A stretch of 13,872 nucleotides of DNA from Omnitrophica WOR_2 bacterium RBG_13_41_10 (GCA_001805465.1 MHGH01000013.1:18371-32242), one strand, 5' to 3'. Numbered from the stretch's first letter, positions 6,955-13,690 are shown. The notes: generated by a model not told the origin, from the sequence alone. Numbers and translations: made by a program.

Positions 6955-7910
6955 GCGACGGCAAGTTTAAATGCTTTCAGGAAAGAAGCAGGGTTTATTA
7001 AATTAAGGCGCCCGGCAATGTCAAAAGCAGTGCCATGTAAAGGGGATGTGCGAATAAAAGGCAGGCCTAAGGTAAGGTTAACTCCGCTAGAACCACCGGA
7101 TAATTTTAAAGGTATTAAGGCCTGGTCGTGGTAGATCGCGATAATGCAGTCATATTTTTTCTCTTTTGCCTTTTGAATTGCGATATCCGCTGATAAGGGC
7201 CCATCGAGGCATTTGATAAATTTACGCAGGTTTCTTAAAACCGGATTCATTACAAGATGCTCTTCTTTTCCTATAAGGCCGTTATCAGAGGCGTGCGGGT
7301 TTAAACCGCAAACCACAATACGCGGATTAGGCATGGAAAAGAAACGCCTTAAGGCGCTGTGCGTCAGGTAAATTGTTTTGTATAATTTTTCTTTTGTGAG
7401 CATAGATGATACATCCTTAATGGGAATGTGCCTGGTTACTAAACTAAATTTTAGCTGATTATTTAAGAGCATCATTACAGTATCTTTTGTTTTTGCCTTA
7501 TGGGAAAAATATTCCGTATGCCCGGAATAATCAAACCCGGCTAAAGAAATTGCTTCTTTGGAAATAGGGCCGGTTACTATAGAATCTACCTGTTTGGTTT
7601 TTATTAAGCTCATTGCCTTATCTAAATATTCAATTGAGGCCCTTCCATATTCGCCTTTTACCTTACCGAATGAAAAGTTTTTATGATTTACATTATCTAA
7701 GTCTATAAATTTAACGCTCTGTACTCTGTACTCTGTACTCTGTACTTTATCAAACACCCATGCGTCGCCAATAACCGTAACTTGCGCCAATTTACAGATA
7801 CTATTTAATGATTTGGCAATAACGGCAGGGCCTATTCCGGAAGGATCCCCAAAAGTAACTGCAACCTTAATCGATGAGTATTTTAATGTAGGCTTGTTTT
7901 TTAAGCTCAT
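6927..7910 (-). CDS. pdxA: 4-hydroxythreonine-4-phosphate dehydrogenase PdxA
   Basis: Catalyses the NAD-dependent oxidation of 4-phosphohydroxy-L-threonine in the DXP-dependent route to pyridoxal phosphate. The 327-residue product has family length and all main motifs. These are GDPSGIGPAV (21-30), IVTGPISKEA, SGHTEYF with metal-ligand His131, and GLNPHASDNGLIGKEE with His205. Also present are IYHDQAL with His261, and VNLTLGLPFIRTSPLHGTAF. The PdxA family also contains related hydroxyacid dehydrogenases, but the motifs and the rsmA neighbour favour PdxA. The start ATG lies 44 nt inside surA; no later Met precedes the first motif. Near residues 55-66 (KVQSTEYRVQSV) the coding sequence is a heptanucleotide tandem repeat, placed in a loop that varies among PdxA proteins, so activity need not be affected. 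Confidence 0.96.
   Translation of the reverse strand: MSLKNKPTLKYSSIKVAVTFGDPSGIGPAVIAKSLNSICKLAQVTVIGDAWVFDKVQSTEYRVQSVKFIDLDNVNHKNFSFGKVKGEYGRASIEYLDKAMSLIKTKQVDSIVTGPISKEAISLAGFDYSGHTEYFSHKAKTKDTVMMLLNNQLKFSLVTRHIPIKDVSSMLTKEKLYKTIYLTHSALRRFFSMPNPRIVVCGLNPHASDNGLIGKEEHLVMNPVLRNLRKFIKCLDGPLSADIAIQKAKEKKYDCIIAIYHDQALIPLKLSGGSSGVNLTLGLPFIRTSPLHGTAFDIAGRLNLINPASFLKAFKLAVACSINQKNT
7717..7748. repeat. Heptamer tandem repeat (four exact CTCTGTA units) inside pdxA
   Basis: Four perfect copies of CTCTGTA run from 7717 to 7744. Written in another phase they are GTACTCT, GTACTCT, GTACTCT and GTACTTT (7721-7748). Being 7 nt long, a single-unit gain or loss would shift the pdxA frame. The present copy number keeps it open and encodes VQSTEYRVQS. 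The same GTACNNN period occurs in surA at 8719-8746. Confidence 0.95.
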
Positions 7911-8805
7911 CTAACCATTTCACTAATGCTTCTTGCATCTTGGTATTAAATAGATAAACGGATATCTGGTCTTTGGCTTCGCTTAAGCTTTGTGCGCGGC
8001 CGGGCTTTATTTTATCTAATTTAAAAATATAATAGCTGTTTTCTATTCTTAGGGGTTGGCTTATTTCTCCTTCTTTTAATTGAAATATCAGGCCTTCTAT
8101 GTCTTTACGTAATTCTCCGGAAGCAGAAGCACTAAGTTTATTTATTGCCAGAGAATATTGATTGGTTAATGAATTTAAATCTGCGCCATTTTTTAGCTCC
8201 TGATATATATTGCCTGCTAATTTCTCTTCGGGGATACTGACTGACTCGAATTCTCTTACTTGGGGTAAGTTAAATTTCTCTTTATTCTTTTCATAAAATT
8301 GGGTGACTTCGCTAGGGTTAATATTAATCTTGTTCTTTACTTCCTGTTCTACAATACCGCCTGTCAGTAATTGTTCTTGGATGCGCGACTCCATATCTGC
8401 CTGTACTAAACCTTGGCGCGACAAGGCCTCCTGAAAAACCTGCTCTGAAGGATAGCGCCTCCTGATTTCCTCAATCTTGGCCTGTACCATAGCTTTATTT
8501 GGTTTCATGTTACTTTTTTTTGCTTTTTGCAAGATAAGCCGGTCTTCTATTAATTTATTTAAAAGGTCTACTTTCATCGACTGGATCTTGGTCTCTAATT
8601 CCTTGCCTTTCAATTCACTGGATAGCTGCATGCGCATAAATTGGACAAAATCATTCAAATCCTTTTGGGTGATAATTTCGTTATTTACGATAGCTACGAT
8701 TTTATCTTGGGCTTGTAAGTACGGAGTACCAAGTACCGTGTACAGAGCTATGAATATTAGCAGAAATAGAAATCGGATTTTAACTTGCTGCGACGAATTT
8801 CTCAT
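7867..8805 (-). CDS. SurA-like periplasmic chaperone with a degenerate parvulin domain
   Basis: SurA-type proteins chaperone unfolded outer-membrane proteins through the periplasm. The 312-residue product has a signal peptide (basic start, hydrophobic core about 11-27, probable cleavage after LQAQ near 33). A SurA N-domain follows with the typical DKIVAIVNNEIITQKDLNDF (34-53) and LLNKLIEDRLILQKAKK. Residues about 185-268 resemble one parvulin unit (FQLKEGEISQPLRIENSYYI), but the usual start (ARHIL) and the GGDLGWF block are replaced by REFESVSI and ASASGELRK. Prolyl isomerase activity is therefore doubtful and a pure chaperone role more likely. E. coli SurA has two parvulin domains; here there is one. 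The gene starts 26 nt inside mfd with GGTGAT upstream, and pdxA follows as in E. coli. A GTAC heptamer repeat encodes part of the signal peptide. The exact family name (SurA versus another SurA_N protein) is less certain than the role. Confidence 0.85.
   Translation of the reverse strand: MRNSSQQVKIRFLFLLIFIALYTVLGTPYLQAQDKIVAIVNNEIITQKDLNDFVQFMRMQLSSELKGKELETKIQSMKVDLLNKLIEDRLILQKAKKSNMKPNKAMVQAKIEEIRRRYPSEQVFQEALSRQGLVQADMESRIQEQLLTGGIVEQEVKNKININPSEVTQFYEKNKEKFNLPQVREFESVSIPEEKLAGNIYQELKNGADLNSLTNQYSLAINKLSASASGELRKDIEGLIFQLKEGEISQPLRIENSYYIFKLDKIKPGRAQSLSEAKDQISVYLFNTKMQEALVKWLDELKKQAYIKILID
8719..8746. repeat. Degenerate heptamer repeat (GTACNNN x4) inside the surA signal-peptide region
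   Basis: Reading the plus strand, GTACGGA, GTACCAA, GTACCGT and GTACAGA follow one another with an exact 7-nt period. It codes for the LYTVLGTPYL segment at residues 21-30 of the surA product. The spacing and the constant GTAC match the repeat in pdxA about 1 kb away, and both share GTACAGAGC/GCTCTGTAC at one end. Confidence 0.85.
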
Positions 8806-10693
8806 TTTTCATCACCGTTTTAAAATTGCTGATTGCTTCTTTTAATAACCTGCAATATAAATCAAATCCGACGGCAGCAATAAAGCCATGCTGCTGGATG
8901 CCTAAAAGATTGCCTGCGCCCCGTATTTCTAAATCTTCCATGGCAATTTTAAAGCCAGAACCTAAATGCCAATATTCCTGTATGGCATCCAGCCTTTTTT
9001 TGGCGTCCGCTTCTAAAGTAATTCCTTTGGGCACCATAAAATAAGCATAGGCTGGCCGGTTGAACCTACCTACCCTGCCGCGCAACTGATGTAAATCCGA
9101 GAGTCCAAAAGTATGGGCATTATTAATAATGATAGTGTTGACGTTTGGGATATCTATCCCGGACTCAATTATCATGGTACAGATAAAAACATCGATTTTA
9201 TTATCTAAAAGCTCGACCATCACTTGCTCTAATAATCTGGAGGGCATCTGGCCGTGGGCGGTAACTATTTTTGTGCCGGAAGGTAAATTTTTAAAGATCC
9301 TTTCTTTTACCTTATCAATATCCTGAATACGGTTATGCACAAAATAGACTTGGCCTTTGCGCTGTAATTCTTTTAAAATAGCCTGCTTAATCAATTCTTG
9401 ATCATATTCTACCACAACCGTCTTTACAGGCAATCTGTTTTTAGGAGGCGTATTTATCAGCGATAAATCCTTTGCTCCCATCAGGCTCATGTAAAGAGTA
9501 CGGGGAATGGGGGTCGCGGTTAAGGTGAGCACGTCAGTGGTTAATCTTAAGGCCTTAAGTTTTTCTTTAGCCCTTACCCCAAAGCGCTGCTCCTCGTCTA
9601 TGATTACTAACCCCAGATCTTTAAATTTTATATCATCCGATAACAACCTGTGTGTCCCGATAACAATATCTACATTACCCGAAGATAATCCCGCAATAAT
9701 ATTTTCTTGTTCCCTCTTAGTTTTAAAACGCGATAGCATTGCAACGTTTACGGGAAAATCCTTAAGGCGATGCCTAAAATTATGGTAATGCTGCTCGGCC
9801 AAAATTGTGGTAGGGACCAGGTATGCCGCCTGCTTGTTATCCATCACTGCCTTAAAAGCAGCACGCATAGCTACCTCTGTTTTTCCGTAACCTACATCGC
9901 CGCACAACAGCCTATTCATGGGTTTGGCTGATTCCATATCTTTTTTTACTTCTTGGGTTGCGGTTATTTGATCAGGGGTCTCTTTATAAGGAAAGGTGGC
10001 TTCAAATTGTTTTTGCCAATCGCTATCAGGGGAATAAGCAAAACCGTTTACGCTTAAACGCATTGCCTCTAAACTTAAAAGCTCCCAGGCTGACTTTTGA
10101 ATCCCTTTTTTTACCCTGTTCTTAACCTTAAGCCATTCTTTAGTGCCTAACCTGTTAACTTTAGGCCGTCTGACCTGAAAAGCAATATATTTCTGCACCA
10201 AGTTCATCTGGTCAACAGGGACATAGAGCTTTTCTTGTTGATCATATTCGATAACCAAGTGGTCCTGGTGTTTATCTTTAATTTTTATTTTTTCTAGCCC
10301 CTTGAATCTACCGATACCGTATTGCGTATGCACGACATAATCGCCGATATTTAAATCTATAAAATTATCTAAAGGGAATTCTTCTTTGAAGGGCAAGGTT
10401 TTTAAAGGGTGGGCTCTTTTAACGGGCAGGATAATTACCATTTTATGGCCCCAAAGAGCGCTGCCAGAGGCGGGATTAAATGTTTTGATTGCTATTATTT
10501 TTTCGTTTTCTAGTTCAATCCGGATAGGTAGTTCAAAGGCGAAAGGAAAAATATCCACAATGCCGCCCCGGCGGGTGAAATCCCCTTCTTCGCTACAGGC
10601 CTCCAGGCGCCTGTAGCCAAAATCAATTAATTGGGCGCAAATACTCTCTAAATCAATATCCGCGCCCACATATAATTTCAGGGACTTAAACAT
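8780..10693 (-). CDS. mfd: Compact transcription-repair coupling factor Mfd lacking several standard domains
   Basis: Mfd removes RNA polymerase stalled at DNA lesions and recruits UvrA. This product is 637 residues, against about 1100-1150 in the usual family. Residues 1-75 match the UvrB-like D2 region (GYRRLEACSEEGDFTRRGGI, VDIFP). A linker of only about 40 residues leads to the polymerase-interacting domain (DLNIGDYVVHTQYGIGRFKG from 113). The translocase is complete: GDVGYGKT (265-272), DEEQ (367-369 region), TATPIPRTL (392-400), QLRGRVGR (536-543) and the TRG motif FKIAMEDLEIRGAGNLLG (581-598). Missing are D1a, D1b/D3 between D2 and the polymerase-interacting domain, and D7 at the C-terminus. 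The start is uncertain: no Shine-Dalgarno is visible, and an in-frame TAA immediately precedes the ATG, so the frame cannot extend upstream. Its end overlaps surA. RecG shares the translocase but not the polymerase-interacting domain, so Mfd is the better call. Confidence 0.9.
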   Translation of the reverse strand: MFKSLKLYVGADIDLESICAQLIDFGYRRLEACSEEGDFTRRGGIVDIFPFAFELPIRIELENEKIIAIKTFNPASGSALWGHKMVIILPVKRAHPLKTLPFKEEFPLDNFIDLNIGDYVVHTQYGIGRFKGLEKIKIKDKHQDHLVIEYDQQEKLYVPVDQMNLVQKYIAFQVRRPKVNRLGTKEWLKVKNRVKKGIQKSAWELLSLEAMRLSVNGFAYSPDSDWQKQFEATFPYKETPDQITATQEVKKDMESAKPMNRLLCGDVGYGKTEVAMRAAFKAVMDNKQAAYLVPTTILAEQHYHNFRHRLKDFPVNVAMLSRFKTKREQENIIAGLSSGNVDIVIGTHRLLSDDIKFKDLGLVIIDEEQRFGVRAKEKLKALRLTTDVLTLTATPIPRTLYMSLMGAKDLSLINTPPKNRLPVKTVVVEYDQELIKQAILKELQRKGQVYFVHNRIQDIDKVKERIFKNLPSGTKIVTAHGQMPSRLLEQVMVELLDNKIDVFICTMIIESGIDIPNVNTIIINNAHTFGLSDLHQLRGRVGRFNRPAYAYFMVPKGITLEADAKKRLDAIQEYWHLGSGFKIAMEDLEIRGAGNLLGIQQHGFIAAVGFDLYCRLLKEAISNFKTVMKNEKFVAAS

Positions 10694-10702
10694 TTAATGA
10701 GC

Positions 10703-10752
10703 ACATAACTTATGGAGCAATAACTTTTTATTTGCTACGACATAAGTTATGT
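10703..10752. repeat. Palindromic element directly upstream of mfd
   Basis: ACATAACTTATG (10703-10714) is perfectly complementary to CATAAGTTATGT (10741-10752). Between them GAGCAATA and TATTTGCT can extend the stem with one bulge, leaving a small A+T-rich loop. A further copy of ATAAGTTATGT lies at 10800-10810, beyond the next hairpin. No coding potential is seen. It occupies the place where an mfd ribosome-binding site would be expected. Confidence 0.75.
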
Positions 10753-10758
10753 GTGCGA

Positions 10759-10794
10759 ATTAATCCCGCACCTTCAAGAAGGTGCGGGATTAAT
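10759..10794. repeat. Perfect 17-bp inverted repeat downstream of secDF
   Basis: The arms 10759-10775 and 10778-10794 pair at all 17 positions around a 2-nt centre, with a G+C-rich core (CCCGCACCTTC). The element begins 22 nt past the secDF stop. It would form a very stable RNA hairpin, which could end or protect the 3' end of the secDF transcript. However, there is no T-run after it in the direction of transcription; the T-run precedes it. A classical intrinsic terminator is therefore not supported, and a REP-like element is an alternative. Confidence 0.75.
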
Positions 10795-10816
10795 AAAAAA
10801 TAAGTTATGTCCTCAC

Positions 10817-13015
10817 TTATTTCTTCCGGGTCCAGGCAAGGACTAATGGCGAGGCAATGTATACAGTAGAATATACGCCAGAAATAAAACCCACTAATAA
10901 AGTAAAGGCAAAGTTACTTAACACTTCTCCGCCGTAAACCAAGATTGAGATTACCACTAATAAAGTAACGCCGCTGGTAAGTAATGTCCGGCCTAATGTC
11001 TGGTTTACGCTTAAGTTAATCAGCTCGCGCAGGCTTAATTTGTGATAAAGGCGGCTATTTTCTCTCACCCGGTCATAAATTACGATAGTATCATTAATAG
11101 AATAACCGGCAATAGTCAAAAATGCGGTGACGCTTAAAAGATCTATTTGCCTGCCCGTCATCACCAGAAAACCAAAAGCTATTGTTACGTCGTGTAATAG
11201 CGCGATCACACCGGCAATAGCAAAATTAAAATGTTTAAACCTAAAAGCAACGTAAATAAGTATGCCGACCAAAGACCAGATTAAAGCCAGCAAGGCCTTA
11301 TTTTTAAGATGGCTGCCTGCTATAGGCCCCACATGCTCAATTCTTAAGATCTGTATATCATCCTGGGGAAAATTTTCTTTTAGCTTATTAGTCAATTCTT
11401 TGCTCTTGTCTTGCGATGTCCTGATCAGGATTACGCGGGGATTGTCTTTAAATTGTTGGATAGAAGCATCTGTTAAGTTTAGTTCCTTTAAAATCTTACG
11501 CACGTTATCCAGCGACGGCGCTGTTTTAAAACTATATTCCTGCAATTGCCCGCCGGAAAAATCAATACCGTAAATCTGGTTACCTTTCTTGAAATAAAAG
11601 ATTATCCCTGCTAAAATTACCATTGATGAGATGGCATAACAAAGGCGCCTTTTATTAATAAAATCGAATTTAGTTTCTCCGATTAGTTTAAGCATCGGCA
11701 GCCGATTTTTTAATAAACCGAAATTTAACAGTAATTCAAAGATCACGCGGGTGACCACAATTGCCGTAAACATGCTGGCAATAAGGCCGATAGTTAAGGT
11801 AACGGCAAAACCCCTAATCGGACCGGTCCCGAATTGGAATAATAAAAAGGCGGCAATTAAAGTAGTGAGGTTAGAATCAAGAATAGCACTAAAGGCCTTA
11901 CTGTAACCATTTTCTACGGCAGTGCGTAGGGCTCTTCCTGCGTTTAATTCTTCCCTGACGCGTTCATTAATCAGCACATTGGCATCTACCGCCATACCTA
12001 AAGATAAAATTATACCGGCAATACCGGGTAAGGTTAAAGTTGCAGATACTCCGGGAAATAAAAGCGGCAACATACCTAAACTACCCAAGATAATCAAGAA
12101 GTTAAATAAAAGGGCTATATTAGCCACTATTCCGGCCAAAAGATAATAAACTGCCATAAAAATAAAAACTAATGCCACGCCGATAATGCTGGCCTTAACC
12201 CCTTTATTAATGGAGTCCTGCCCTAATAAAGGCCCCACAGTTCTTTCTTCTTCTATATACATCGGAGCAGGAAGCGCCCCTACCCTTAAAACAATCGCTA
12301 AATCCTGTGCCTGCTCAGGGGTAAAACGTCCGGTGATTACTGCTTCACCATTAGGAATTGCCTCCCTGATGCGCGGGGCAGACTGGACCTTGCCATCCAA
12401 AACAATAGCTAATCTTTTTCCTATATTATTAGTAGTAATTTCCGCGAATTTTTTAGCCCCTTGGGCATTAAACTCTAAAGATACTATCGGCTCATTAAAA
12501 GAGCTTTGGTCAAACTTTATACTAGCATTAGCTAAAGAATCCCCGGTTAACGCGCTTTGAGTTTCTACAAGTATCGGCTCATTGTCTTCCTGAATATATT
12601 TCAGCTCAAACCCTTCAGGTACATTACCTGCAATAGCTTCTTTTAATTTTTCTAGGTCCTGAGAAACCAGTTTGAATTCCAGAAGGGCAGTCTTACCGAT
12701 TAATTCTAAGGCACGGTCCCTATCGGTAATCCCCGGAAGCTGTACCACAATTTCATCTTCGCCTTGTTTTTGTATCGAGGGTTCTCTTACCCCAAAGGCA
12801 TCTATTCTGTTTCTGATTACCTCTACGGCGCGATCCCCAGCATCCTCTTTGGCTTGGGCGGATAAGTGGCTAGTATCTACCTTCAAGAGAAGATGCATTC
12901 CGCCTTTTAAATCCAAGCCCAGATTTATTCTTTTTTGCAAAGGAAAGGCAAAATAAGCACAGGTTGCTAATATGGCTATGATAAAAATAAGCTTATAGAG
13001 AAGCCTTCTTTCCAT
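10817..13015 (-). CDS. secDF: Fused protein-export membrane protein SecDF
   Basis: SecD and SecF use the proton gradient to pull secreted proteins out of the SecYEG channel on the periplasmic side. They are fused here in 732 residues. The SecD half (about 1-435) has an N-terminal membrane helix (8-26) and the conserved NLGLDLKGGMHLLL (31-44). A large periplasmic P1 domain follows, then a membrane block containing GMAVDANVLINERVREEL (340-357), which includes the proton-pathway aspartate. The SecF half (about 445-732) begins with FDFINKRR and a membrane helix. It then has the GIDFSGG motif (483-489), a small periplasmic domain and AGYSINDTIVIYDRVREN (636-653). About 12 membrane helices are expected in all. 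AGGAGA lies about 7 nt before the ATG. The gene follows yajC by 18 nt, as in the common yajC-secD-secF operon. No frame disruption is seen. Confidence 0.97.
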   Translation of the reverse strand: MERRLLYKLIFIIAILATCAYFAFPLQKRINLGLDLKGGMHLLLKVDTSHLSAQAKEDAGDRAVEVIRNRIDAFGVREPSIQKQGEDEIVVQLPGITDRDRALELIGKTALLEFKLVSQDLEKLKEAIAGNVPEGFELKYIQEDNEPILVETQSALTGDSLANASIKFDQSSFNEPIVSLEFNAQGAKKFAEITTNNIGKRLAIVLDGKVQSAPRIREAIPNGEAVITGRFTPEQAQDLAIVLRVGALPAPMYIEEERTVGPLLGQDSINKGVKASIIGVALVFIFMAVYYLLAGIVANIALLFNFLIILGSLGMLPLLFPGVSATLTLPGIAGIILSLGMAVDANVLINERVREELNAGRALRTAVENGYSKAFSAILDSNLTTLIAAFLLFQFGTGPIRGFAVTLTIGLIASMFTAIVVTRVIFELLLNFGLLKNRLPMLKLIGETKFDFINKRRLCYAISSMVILAGIIFYFKKGNQIYGIDFSGGQLQEYSFKTAPSLDNVRKILKELNLTDASIQQFKDNPRVILIRTSQDKSKELTNKLKENFPQDDIQILRIEHVGPIAGSHLKNKALLALIWSLVGILIYVAFRFKHFNFAIAGVIALLHDVTIAFGFLVMTGRQIDLLSVTAFLTIAGYSINDTIVIYDRVRENSRLYHKLSLRELINLSVNQTLGRTLLTSGVTLLVVISILVYGGEVLSNFAFTLLVGFISGVYSTVYIASPLVLAWTRKK

Positions 13016-13033
13016 TGGAATCTCCTAGGTAGG

Positions 13034-13327
13034 TTATTTGTTCTCGATGGGTTCCTTTTTCTTATAGGCAATGGAATTTTTTTCTACCTCTATTTTTACG
13101 TTATCGTCTATCCTTAAGGTAATAGTTTTTTCTTTGATGTTTACTATCGTGCCATGAATGCCGCTGGATGTCACTACCTCGTCATTCTTATCGAGTTCCT
13201 GCAGCATCTTCTTATGTTCCTTTTCTTTGGATTTTTGAGGACGAATAAGTAAAAAATAGAAGATGATAAATATAAAAATTAAAGGTAAAAGATTAGTAAT
13301 CGGATTAACTGCCGGTGCCTGTGGCAT
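13034..13327 (-). CDS. yajC: Sec translocon accessory protein YajC
   Basis: YajC is a small inner-membrane protein that associates with SecDF and the SecYEG holotranslocon; its exact role is modest and not fully defined. The 97-residue product has one membrane helix (about 11-27, LLPLIFIFIIFYFLLI) followed at once by the family signature IRPQKSKEKEHKKMLQEL (about 28-45). A cytosolic domain with KNDEVVTSSGIHGTIVNI comes after it. The start is fixed by AAAGGAGG 9 nt upstream, which also encodes the C-terminal Lys-Glu-Ala of S16. The gap to rpsP is 4 nt and secDF follows, so rpsP, yajC and secDF look like one operon. Confidence 0.97.
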   Translation of the reverse strand: MPQAPAVNPITNLLPLIFIFIIFYFLLIRPQKSKEKEHKKMLQELDKNDEVVTSSGIHGTIVNIKEKTITLRIDDNVKIEVEKNSIAYKKKEPIENK

Positions 13328-13331
13328 GTTT

Positions 13332-13583
13332 TTAAGCCTCCTTTTTAAACTTCTTTACTAAACGTTTGACGGTTTCTGACGGCTGAGCCCCTCTTTTTAC
13401 CCAAAAATCATAACGCTCCTTATTGATCTTTACTAAGGGTGGATTTTTTACCGGACTATAGAATCCCAGCTGTTCAATGAAACGGCTGTCCCTTTCACGG
13501 GTCTCATTAAAAACCGCTATTCTAAAATGCGGCCTTTTTATAGGGCACTTACCAATCCTCTTTAAACGAATCCTCACTGCCAT
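13332..13583 (-). CDS. rpsP: 30S ribosomal protein S16
   Basis: S16 binds 16S rRNA early in 30S assembly and stabilises the 5' and central domains. The 83-residue product begins MAVRIRLKRIGKCPIKRPHF, giving the family's RIRLKRIG opening. It continues with RIAVFNETRERDSRFIEQLG, FYSPVKNPP and YDFWVKRGAQPSETVKRLVK. Length and motifs are normal. The AAAGGAGG ribosome-binding site 7 nt before the ATG is excellent. In many bacteria rpsP is followed by rimM, trmD and rplS or lies next to ffh; here yajC and secDF follow instead. Upstream, a REP-like repeat separates it from a trpE-type gene, so its promoter is probably further upstream or hidden near the repeat. I found no convincing one. Confidence 0.97.
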   Translation of the reverse strand: MAVRIRLKRIGKCPIKRPHFRIAVFNETRERDSRFIEQLGFYSPVKNPPLVKINKERYDFWVKRGAQPSETVKRLVKKFKKEA

Positions 13584-13590
13584 ATTGTTT

Positions 13591-13598
13591 CCTCCTTT
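13591..13598 (-). promoter_or_regulatory. Consensus ribosome-binding site of rpsP
   Basis: AAAGGAGG on the minus strand, 7 nt before the rpsP ATG. It lies between the repeat element at 13601-13690 and the gene, so the repeat does not remove the translation signal. Confidence 0.9.
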
Positions 13599-13600
13599 AT

Positions 13601-13690
13601 CTTAGGGACACCCTTTCAGCTAATCGGAAGAGTGTCCCCTCATTGGCTGTCTTAGGGACACCCTTAGCTTTGGCTGAAAGGGTGTCCCTG
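13601..13690. repeat. REP-like palindromic repeat element between trpE-like gene and rpsP
   Basis: The 15-mer CTTAGGGACACCCTT occurs at 13601-13615 and again at 13651-13665, exactly 50 bp apart. AGGGACACCCTTTCAGC (13604-13620) is a perfect 17-bp inverted match to GCTGAAAGGGTGTCCCT (13673-13689). Within it, 13654-13665 and 13678-13689 form a 12-bp stem with a 12-nt loop, and another GTGTCCC lies at 13632-13638. This dense palindromic structure resembles REP/BIME-type elements. No transposase is present. Its right side is translated as the C-terminal tail of the trpE-like frame. Confidence 0.85.

Noticed and set aside
8780..10693. Mfd as a frameshifted pseudogene with the missing parts in another frame
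   Set aside because: No D1a, D3 or D7-like sequence is found in the flanking bases: surA begins inside its 3' end and only 123 bp of palindromes precede it. All helicase motifs remain in one open frame.
10759..10794. Classical Rho-independent terminator of secDF
   Set aside because: The hairpin is very strong, but in the direction of transcription it is followed by TCGCAC, not a T-run; the T-run lies before it.
13601..13690. CRISPR array, because of the 15-mer repeated at a 50-bp interval
   Set aside because: Only two direct copies exist, the rest is inverted copies of the same unit, there is no spacer pattern and no cas gene nearby.
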